A stretch of 64,000 bases of DNA from Gammaproteobacteria bacterium. Lineage in GTDB: Bacteria > Pseudomonadota > Gammaproteobacteria > Steroidobacterales > Rariloculaceae. Numbering within the stretch: position 1 is the first letter of the stretch; each line of letters starts with the position of its first letter. The position numbers and the translations under genes were made by a program. This document shows, piece by piece, positions 57,372 through 64,000 of the stretch. Under the pieces are notes generated by a model. The model ran no database searches and was not told the DNA's origin. It saw only the letters and a list, made by a program, of their open reading frames with translations. The stretch covers positions 62,001 through 126,000 of the forward strand of contig JAJDVG010000002.1 of NCBI GenBank assembly GCA_022826245.1, read 5' to 3'.

Positions 57372-58259
57372 TCACTCGTTCCGGAGTTCGTCCGCAAAAA
57401 GCTCGTCGAGTTTGCGCTCGAATGCGTGGTAGTCGAGCACGTCGTAGAGCGACTCGCGCGTCTGCATCGAGCCGATCTGCGCGAACTGCGTACCCGCCTC
57501 CCTGATCGCGCCATAGACGTCGAGCGCCGCCCGACTCATCGCCCGAAACGCCGACAGGGGGTAGAGAATCAGCGCGACACCTGCGTCGCCGAGTTCGTCG
57601 CGTGTGAAGTTCGGCGTCACACCGAATTCGGTCAGATTCGCGAGCACCGGCGCCTGCACGGCCGCCGTGAACGCACGGTAGTCGTCGAGCGTAGCGAGCG
57701 CCTCCGCAAAGATCATGTCGGCGCCGGCCTCGACATAAGCCGAGGCGCGCTCGAGCGATATCGCGAGCCCTTCTTTTGCGAACGCGTCCGTTCGGGCCAT
57801 GATCGTGAACTGCTCGTCGGTCCGGGCGTCGACGGCGGCCTTGATCCGATCGCACATTTCGTCGGTCGGCACGATCGCCTTGTTCGGGCGGTGGCCGCAG
57901 CGCTTGCCCTGTTCCTGGTCTTCGATATGCATCGCAGCGGCGCCCGCGCGGATCATCTCCCGAGTCGTACGCGCGATGTTGAACGCACCGCCCCAGCCGG
58001 TATCGGCATCGACGAGCAGCGGCACGGTACTTGCGCCCGTGATGCGCCGCACATCTTCGAGCACATCGTTGAGCGACGTCATGCCGAGATCGGGCAGACC
58101 GAACGACGCGTTGGCAACGCCGGCTCCGGACAGATAGATGGCCCGAAATCCGGCGCGCTCGGCGAGCAAGGCGCAATAGGCATTGATCGTGCCCGGAATC
58201 TGCAGCGGGGCATGCTCCTCGGCGGCCTTCCTGAATCTGTATCCCGGACTATCCGTCAT
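57372..58259 (-). CDS. prpB: Isocitrate lyase/PEP mutase family (methylisocitrate lyase-like)
   Basis: '[49 protein letters not shown]', '[44 protein letters not shown]'. Confidence 0.82.
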   Translation of the reverse strand: MTDSPGYRFRKAAEEHAPLQIPGTINAYCALLAERAGFRAIYLSGAGVANASFGLPDLGMTSLNDVLEDVRRITGASTVPLLVDADTGWGGAFNIARTTREMIRAGAAAMHIEDQEQGKRCGHRPNKAIVPTDEMCDRIKAAVDARTDEQFTIMARTDAFAKEGLAISLERASAYVEAGADMIFAEALATLDDYRAFTAAVQAPVLANLTEFGVTPNFTRDELGDAGVALILYPLSAFRAMSRAALDVYGAIREAGTQFAQIGSMQTRESLYDVLDYHAFERKLDELFADELRNE

Positions 58260-58392
58260 TCCCGTCTTCCGCGATTCGAGCGAACAAGGCACTGCGGCCC
58301 GATGCGACGAACGATCGTGACCGGCGAATGTTCGTTGCAAGAGCTTGCACTCGCCGTTCGCGCCGCTATTCTGCCATGTCCCTGATCCCGAC

Positions 58393-58833
58393 ATGGAGAA
58401 CACGATGGCCGCTATCTCGCTGAACCAGGCCAACACGATCATCGCGAAAGCGCTCGAAAAGGCCCGCGAAATGGACATTCCACCCGTCGCGGTCGTCGTG
58501 CTCGACGAGGGCGGCCACCTCAAGGCGATGCAGCGCGAGGACGGCGCAAGCATGTTCCGATCCCCTGTGGCAACGGGCAAAGCCTGGGCTTCGGTCGCGA
58601 TGGGCGTATCGAGCCGCGCGCTTGCGGCCCGTGCGAAGCGCAATCCCAATTTCATGATCACGCTGGCGGCGACGGCGGAAGGCAAGTTCCTGCCGCAACC
58701 CGGCGGAGTGCTGATTCGCGACGAGAACGGCCGCATCGTCGGCGCTGCCGGCGCAAGCGGCGGGAAGGGCGAGGAGGATGAGGAGATCTGCGCGTTCGGC
58801 ATCGGCCACGCGGGCCTGAACGCCGACCTGTAG
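58393..58833 (+). CDS. GlcG/HbpS-type heme-binding family protein
   Basis: '[41 protein letters not shown]', '[27 protein letters not shown]'. Confidence 0.85.
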   Translation: MENTMAAISLNQANTIIAKALEKAREMDIPPVAVVVLDEGGHLKAMQREDGASMFRSPVATGKAWASVAMGVSSRALAARAKRNPNFMITLAATAEGKFLPQPGGVLIRDENGRIVGAAGASGGKGEEDEEICAFGIGHAGLNADL

Positions 58834-58896
58834 ACCCGCCACCCCCGGCGTTCGTCCTCCGGACGGCATCTGTTCGAGCCTGGGCGGGACGCTGCC

Positions 58897-60327
58897 GTGC
58901 AACATCGCTATCGCGTCTTCCTCGTCTGCGCGATCGGGGTTTTCACTTCCACTTTCGATGCGAGTGCGTCCGTCGTAGCCCTGCCGACGATCGCACTGCA
59001 GTTCGGCACGGACCTCCCGACCGCTCAATGGGTCGTCGTCGGCAACGGTCTGACGATCGCGGCACTGCTCGTCCCGATGGGACGCCTGTCGGACCTGATC
59101 GGCCGCAAGTCCATCTACGTGGTCGGATGCCTGCTGTTCGCTTCCGGAGCGCTGCTCGCCTCGCTGTCGGACACGGTTTTCGCGCTGATCGGGTCGAGGA
59201 TCGTCGTCGGTGTCGGCTCGGCGATGACGCAGGCCACGGCCATGGCCATCCTGGTCAGCAACTTCGACGCGGCCGAACGTGCGCGCCTGCTCGGCTTTCA
59301 ACTCGGCGGCGTCGGTCTTGGCGCGATCCTCGGTCCGGCGGCCGGCGGCCTGATCGTCGCCACGATCGGCTGGCGCATGCTCTATGCGCTGACGGCCATA
59401 GCAATACTCGCGATCGGGATCGCGGCTCAACGCGTGCTGCGCAAGCGCGTACGGCGACCTGAAGGCGCGCAAGCGGTCTTCGACATGGGCGGTGCGGCGC
59501 TGTTCTCGAGCCTTCTGGTTGCGGGGCTCCTGACGCTGACGCTCGGGCCGCGACTGGGCTGGGCGCACCCAGCGCCGCTGACGGGCGCCGCAATATTCTG
59601 CGTCCTGCTCGCGGCCTTTATCGTCGTCGAGCGGCGTCACCCCCTGCCGATGCTCGACTTCAGGCTGTTCAGGCGCGCCGATTTTGCGCTCGGTGCGCTT
59701 GCCGCGCTGGTCCTGTTCATGGGGGTATCGGCGACACGGTTTCTGGCGCCGTTCTTCTTTCAGAGCGTGAAAGGCTTCGACCCGGCGCGCGTCGGACTGT
59801 TGATGATGCCCGCGGCCATCGTGATCGCGATCGGTGCACCCCTGATCGGCCGGTTCGCGGACAACTTCGGAGTACGCCGCTCCGCGAACATCGGATTCTT
59901 CGTGGTCATCGTCGGACTCATGACGTTCGCGCTGGTCGAGGCGAGTTCACCGACCTGGCTCGTCGTTGTCGGGCTCATGATTTCCGCACTGGGCGTGGCG
60001 GCCTTCAGCGCGTCAAATTCGGCGGCGATACTCAATTCCGTCGATCGGGACGCCCACGGCGTCGCGGCGGGCTTCGTGAACCTGTGCCGCAATACCGGCA
60101 ACGTGATCGGCATTGCCTTCGGCACGGCGATGGTGACGCTGACGATGGCGCGTGAAGGATTCCCGCCGACGCTCGATGCGATCGATGCCGAGTCGGGGCA
60201 GGGTGTGCTCGTCGCGTTCGCGCGCGGCATCAGCTCCGCAGCCGTCGCGCTTATCGTCCTCTTCGCGCTGGTGCTCGGGATTCTGATCGTCTGGGCGCTG
60301 CGAGCGCAAGCCGGGCGTCAGCCGTAA
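58897..60327 (+). CDS. MFS transporter, DHA2/EmrB-like
   Basis: '[59 protein letters not shown]'; GTG start. Confidence 0.9.
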   Translation: MQHRYRVFLVCAIGVFTSTFDASASVVALPTIALQFGTDLPTAQWVVVGNGLTIAALLVPMGRLSDLIGRKSIYVVGCLLFASGALLASLSDTVFALIGSRIVVGVGSAMTQATAMAILVSNFDAAERARLLGFQLGGVGLGAILGPAAGGLIVATIGWRMLYALTAIAILAIGIAAQRVLRKRVRRPEGAQAVFDMGGAALFSSLLVAGLLTLTLGPRLGWAHPAPLTGAAIFCVLLAAFIVVERRHPLPMLDFRLFRRADFALGALAALVLFMGVSATRFLAPFFFQSVKGFDPARVGLLMMPAAIVIAIGAPLIGRFADNFGVRRSANIGFFVVIVGLMTFALVEASSPTWLVVVGLMISALGVAAFSASNSAAILNSVDRDAHGVAAGFVNLCRNTGNVIGIAFGTAMVTLTMAREGFPPTLDAIDAESGQGVLVAFARGISSAAVALIVLFALVLGILIVWALRAQAGRQP

Positions 60328-60345
60328 GCTCTGAACCCAATGGTT

Positions 60346-61248
60346 TCAGTGCCCGGCGCCCAGATGCGCGTCGAGAAACTCCACGACCATCGCGTTGCGC
60401 ACGGCATCGAAGAACGCAGGTCCGCCGTGGGGCGAACCGTGCACGACCTCGAATTCGACGGGCAGGCCGTGATCCTTGAATGCGCCATGAAGCTCGTGCG
60501 ACTGATTGATCGGCATCTGCGGATCCTGGTCGCCGTGCAGCAAGTACAGGGGCGGATCGTCGGCATCGACGTGAAATACGGGGCTTGCGAGGCGCGCAAG
60601 CCCGGTCGTTTCTTCGATCGTACCGCCGAACAGCGCTTCGAGCGCCGGCACGCGCAGGTTCAGCCCGAACGGCGTCGACTGATCGAGAATGCTGGTCAGA
60701 TTCGTCGCCGGGAAATAGGCGACGACCGCATCGACATCCGATGACCGATCGAGGTTGCCGCCGACGTCGCCTTCGAGTTCCGAATGGCCGTTCGTCACGC
60801 CCACGAGCGCGGCGAGATGAGCGCCGGCCGACGAACCGAGGATGCCGATTCGTGAAGCGTCGTAACCGTAATCGCCGGCATTCGCCCTGAGAAATCGTAT
60901 CGCTCCCTTGATGTCGTGGCTCTGCGCGGGAAACGGCGCGACGCCCGAAAGCCGATAGCTCACGCTCGCGAGCGCGTAACCGGACTCGACGTATGTGAGC
61001 GACGATACCGACTTGCGGCTGCCGGCGCGCCAGGCGCCGCCGTGCACCCATACGAGCAACGGCGGGTTGTCCGCGGCCGCCGGCATGTAGAGATCGAGCG
61101 CGAGCTCATGGCCGTCGACCGTGGCAAACGGGATATCGGCCGTGACCGTCGCGCCATCGGGCAGTTCCGGCGGCCCGCCGGGTTGCGCCAGCGCCGCGAA
61201 CGCGGCGAACATCGCCGCGAGTACCGCTACCGCATGTATCGTCTTCAT
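60346..61248 (-). CDS. Alpha/beta hydrolase (esterase-like), exported
   Basis: 'LLVWVHGGAWRAGSRKS', 'IGILGSSAGAHLAALVG', 'LLHGDQDPQMPINQSHELH'. Confidence 0.9.
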   Translation of the reverse strand: MKTIHAVAVLAAMFAAFAALAQPGGPPELPDGATVTADIPFATVDGHELALDLYMPAAADNPPLLVWVHGGAWRAGSRKSVSSLTYVESGYALASVSYRLSGVAPFPAQSHDIKGAIRFLRANAGDYGYDASRIGILGSSAGAHLAALVGVTNGHSELEGDVGGNLDRSSDVDAVVAYFPATNLTSILDQSTPFGLNLRVPALEALFGGTIEETTGLARLASPVFHVDADDPPLYLLHGDQDPQMPINQSHELHGAFKDHGLPVEFEVVHGSPHGGPAFFDAVRNAMVVEFLDAHLGAGH

Positions 61249-61380
61249 TCTGCTTACCCCCAGTTCGACATGTGCGTTGCCGCTGCTTCCCGCGTCGGGC
61301 GCTGGTCGAGCCTGCCCTGCCGGCCGACGCTCCGATTCTACCCGTTCGCCCGGTAAGGTAGTCCGGCAGCGGCTGCCGAG

Positions 61381-63297
61381 TCAGTCCGGCAACGCGAGTG
61401 CAACGAGTTCCGCGGGACCCGTCCTGCCGACCGTCAATACGATGTACTGGCGCCCGTCAACCATGTAGGTCATCGGCCTGCCGCTCACGGCGCCGGGCAG
61501 TTCGATCTCCGCAAGTATTTCCCCGGTCGCCTTGTCGTGCGCCCGCAGGACCGGATCGCCGCCGTAGCCCTCTCCGGCGATGAGCAGCGTCTTCGTGACG
61601 AGCAGCATGGCGCGCGAGAACTTGCCCGTGCGCGGAATCTCGATGCCGGACAGCGCCGGATTGCTGGCGACATCGTCGGGCGTGTCGCCGTTGGCGACCA
61701 TCCAGACGTGCTCGCCCGTGTTCATGTCGATCGCCGTGATCCGTCCCCATGGCGGCTTGACGATCGGCAGACCCATCGGGTCGGGCACGGGGCCGCTCGC
61801 GAACACGTAGCGGATGTTCGTGAAGTCCGGATCCGGCCTGAGCGCGAACACGGCAGGGTTCGTCTGCGAGCCGACGTAGAGAAAGCCCGTCTCCGGATCC
61901 GCGGCGCCGCCCTCCCAGTTCGCACCGCCGCCGTAGTGCGGCAGGATCAGCGTCCCGCGCGTCCCGTCTTCGGCCTCCAGCAGCGACGGCGGCGTGTACA
62001 GGGGGCCGATCCTGAGATCGTGCAAGGACTCGAGCGCCGCGGCCCGGATTTCGGGCGTGAAATCGATGAGGTCGTCCTCGCTGAAGCCCTGCCGGTCGAA
62101 TGCCGCGGGCCGCGTCGGGAACGGCTGGGTCGGCGAGGTCCACTCGCCCGGCACGTCGGATTCCGTGACGGGACGCTCCTCCAGCGGCCATAGCGGCTCC
62201 CCCGTCTCGCGGTCGAAGGCATAGGCGAAGGCCTGCTTCGTGAGCTGTACGACGGCTTTGACGGGACGGCCGTCCACGGTCACATCGAGCAGGATCGGGG
62301 CCGTCGGATTATCGTAGTCCCAGATGTCGTGGTGAATGAGCTGCTGATGCCAGATGCGTTCGCCCGTGCGTACGTCGAGCGCGACGAGACTGTTGCCGAA
62401 CAGGTTCGCGCCGGGACGCTCGCCGCCGTACATGTCGCTCGTCGGCATCTCGACGGGCAGATAGACGATGCCGAGTTCGGGATCGCCCGAGATCGGACCC
62501 CAGACTCCGGCGTTGCCCGTGTAGAGCGCCGAATCGTCGAGCCAGGTGTCGTAGCCGAACTCGCCGGGCTCCGGGATCGTGCGGAACGTCCACAACAGCT
62601 CCCCGCTGCGCGCGTCGAACCCGCGTATGTCGCCCTTGGTCTGTTCCTTCGAGTTCGGCCTGGCGCCGACGCCATGCGCCGGGCCGACGATCACGACGTC
62701 GCCGAGCACGAGCGGCGGCGAAGTGGATGTGATCTCGATGTTGTCGGCCGGGCCGCGCAGCCATTGCATCATGTCGACGCTGCCCGCTTCGCCGAATTCC
62801 CGTTTCGGCAACCCCGTGTCCGCGTCGAGCGCGACGAGGAAAAACCCCGGAGTCGCCGTGAAGATGCGTTCGTCGCCCTCCCCGTCCGTCCAGAAAGCAA
62901 CGCCGCGTCCGGACATCTTCCGCGGCGAGTCGTCGAACCTCTGGCCTTCGTCGGGTCGCCATATCCACAGTGTCTCGCCGCTCGCAGCGTCAATCGCGAC
63001 GACGTTGCGCGTGATCCCGGCCGTGGCGTAGAGCACGCCATCGATCATGAGCGGGGTCGTCTCGTTCTTGATTTCCGGCCTGGGTCCGAAGTTGCCCGCA
63101 TACCAGCGCCATTCGATGCGCAGCTCGCCGACGTTACCTGCGTCGATCTGCTCGAGCGGAGAATAGAACTGCGACATCTCGCTGCCGCCGTACACGCGCC
63201 ACTCGGCCATGGCTGCCGCGGTATCGGTCTGGGCAATGGATACCTGGTTTGCGACAACCAGCGCGCCGATCAGCAGCGAATGTTGGATTGTCCTCAT
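61381..63297 (-). CDS. PQQ-dependent dehydrogenase (quinoprotein glucose dehydrogenase-like)
   Basis: 'YGGSEMSQFYSPLEQIDAGNVGELRIEWRW', 'HHDIWDYDNPTAPILLDVTVDGRPVKAVVQLTKQAFAYAFDRETGEPLWPLEERPV'; start at MRTIQHS with signal peptide. Confidence 0.93.
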   Translation of the reverse strand: MRTIQHSLLIGALVVANQVSIAQTDTAAAMAEWRVYGGSEMSQFYSPLEQIDAGNVGELRIEWRWYAGNFGPRPEIKNETTPLMIDGVLYATAGITRNVVAIDAASGETLWIWRPDEGQRFDDSPRKMSGRGVAFWTDGEGDERIFTATPGFFLVALDADTGLPKREFGEAGSVDMMQWLRGPADNIEITSTSPPLVLGDVVIVGPAHGVGARPNSKEQTKGDIRGFDARSGELLWTFRTIPEPGEFGYDTWLDDSALYTGNAGVWGPISGDPELGIVYLPVEMPTSDMYGGERPGANLFGNSLVALDVRTGERIWHQQLIHHDIWDYDNPTAPILLDVTVDGRPVKAVVQLTKQAFAYAFDRETGEPLWPLEERPVTESDVPGEWTSPTQPFPTRPAAFDRQGFSEDDLIDFTPEIRAAALESLHDLRIGPLYTPPSLLEAEDGTRGTLILPHYGGGANWEGGAADPETGFLYVGSQTNPAVFALRPDPDFTNIRYVFASGPVPDPMGLPIVKPPWGRITAIDMNTGEHVWMVANGDTPDDVASNPALSGIEIPRTGKFSRAMLLVTKTLLIAGEGYGGDPVLRAHDKATGEILAEIELPGAVSGRPMTYMVDGRQYIVLTVGRTGPAELVALALPD

Positions 63298-63367
63298 CGA
63301 CAACATACCCTGATTCGTGCGGAACACAGCTTCTTGCCAAAGCCGGTTCGCGGCGCGCCCGACGACA

Positions 63368-64000
63368 TCAGTCCACTCGCACAAACGGCCAGGCGCCGGA
63401 AACGTGCACCTCGGCAACTTCCGTCGCCATTCCGTTTTCATCGCCCGAGAAGACGAAGCCGAGACCGCAAATGCACTCGAAGGCGGTGTCGGACAGTGCA
63501 ACGAGCGGCAGTTTCTCGGACTCGATGTTCGCGTTCAGCCGGTAGGGCGGCGTTCTGAGCAGGTACAGATCGCCGTTTTCCACGGTGACCTCAACCGTGA
63601 TCAGGTTGCCCAGCCAGATGCCTTCGTAGGTACCCACGTATCTCGCCAGGACTTCCGGCGCAACCTCCACCACCTGGGCTTCGGCCTGCGAGATGTCGCC
63701 GCTCCAGTGGCTTCGGCCCTCGGAGGACTCGTCGCAGACGGACTCGAGCATTTCGTCGTCGGCCCGCAAGCGCCACTCGAGCGACACCTGCAGCGGAGTA
63801 TCGAACGTATCGGGATCTTCGTACGTCGCGTCGACCTCGATGAGTCCGAAGTTCACCCGACGGTAACGCTCGGTGACACGCAGGCGCTCCGAATGGGGCA
63901 AACCCCGGGCATGCAGCCAGGTTCTGTCGTTGTAGCCGTTGCTCTCGACCACGAGCGAATCGCCGTCCCAGCGGCCTACGGAGTATCCCGTCCAGGTCGG
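63368..64000 (-). CDS. WDGDTLVVET-type family protein with C-terminal extension (5' end beyond window)
   Basis: Minus-strand reading through the window end: 'TWTGYSVGRWDGDSLVVESNGYNDRTWLHARGLPHSERLRVTERYRR...ESVCDESSEG'. Confidence 0.78.
   Translation of the reverse strand, partial: PTWTGYSVGRWDGDSLVVESNGYNDRTWLHARGLPHSERLRVTERYRRVNFGLIEVDATYEDPDTFDTPLQVSLEWRLRADDEMLESVCDESSEGRSHWSGDISQAEAQVVEVAPEVLARYVGTYEGIWLGNLITVEVTVENGDLYLLRTPPYRLNANIESEKLPLVALSDTAFECICGLGFVFSGDENGMATEVAEVHVSGAWPFVRVD

Noticed and set aside
54442-58833. Calling the cluster a complete protocatechuate 4,5-cleavage operon
   Set aside because: No ligA, ligC or ligI homologs visible and the genes are on both strands.
1-64000. 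Search for defence systems, prophage, integrases, toxin-antitoxin modules, tRNA and rRNA
   Set aside because: Nothing recognisable by eye; would need tRNAscan-SE, DefenseFinder and HMM searches to exclude fully.

Overview
GC-rich bacterial chromosomal window, gammaproteobacterial in character (taxon not provable from sequence alone). It is dense with protein-coding genes; I saw no rRNA, tRNA, CRISPR array or IS transposase. Most of it encodes an exported metabolic repertoire: two intact PQQ dehydrogenases plus a decayed third, amidohydrolases, alpha/beta hydrolases, a MBL hydrolase, and exported FAH, VOC and CMD-like enzymes. There is also an ankyrin/DUF1592/DUF1552 operon, cstA, mscS, a GntR-RND efflux operon, a TonB receptor with an S9 peptidase, a two-component/partner-switching signalling module, and a LigJ/LigK/LigB-like aromatic meta-cleavage cluster. 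The most interesting signal is a repeated gene pair: six copies of a small exported 'HHSF...NPH' protein (DUF6152-like), each next to a member of an exported 'WDGDTLVVET' family (about ten paralogs). In the five complete copies the mature small protein is predicted to start with His-His, which suggests a histidine-brace-like metal site. Other observations not in the ORF track: a PQQ-dehydrogenase 3' remnant at 19857-20012, a two-copy nested-hairpin repeat with compensatory changes (25.5 and 52.9 kb), a tandem GntR operator, and an AT-only leader inside the aromatic cluster.
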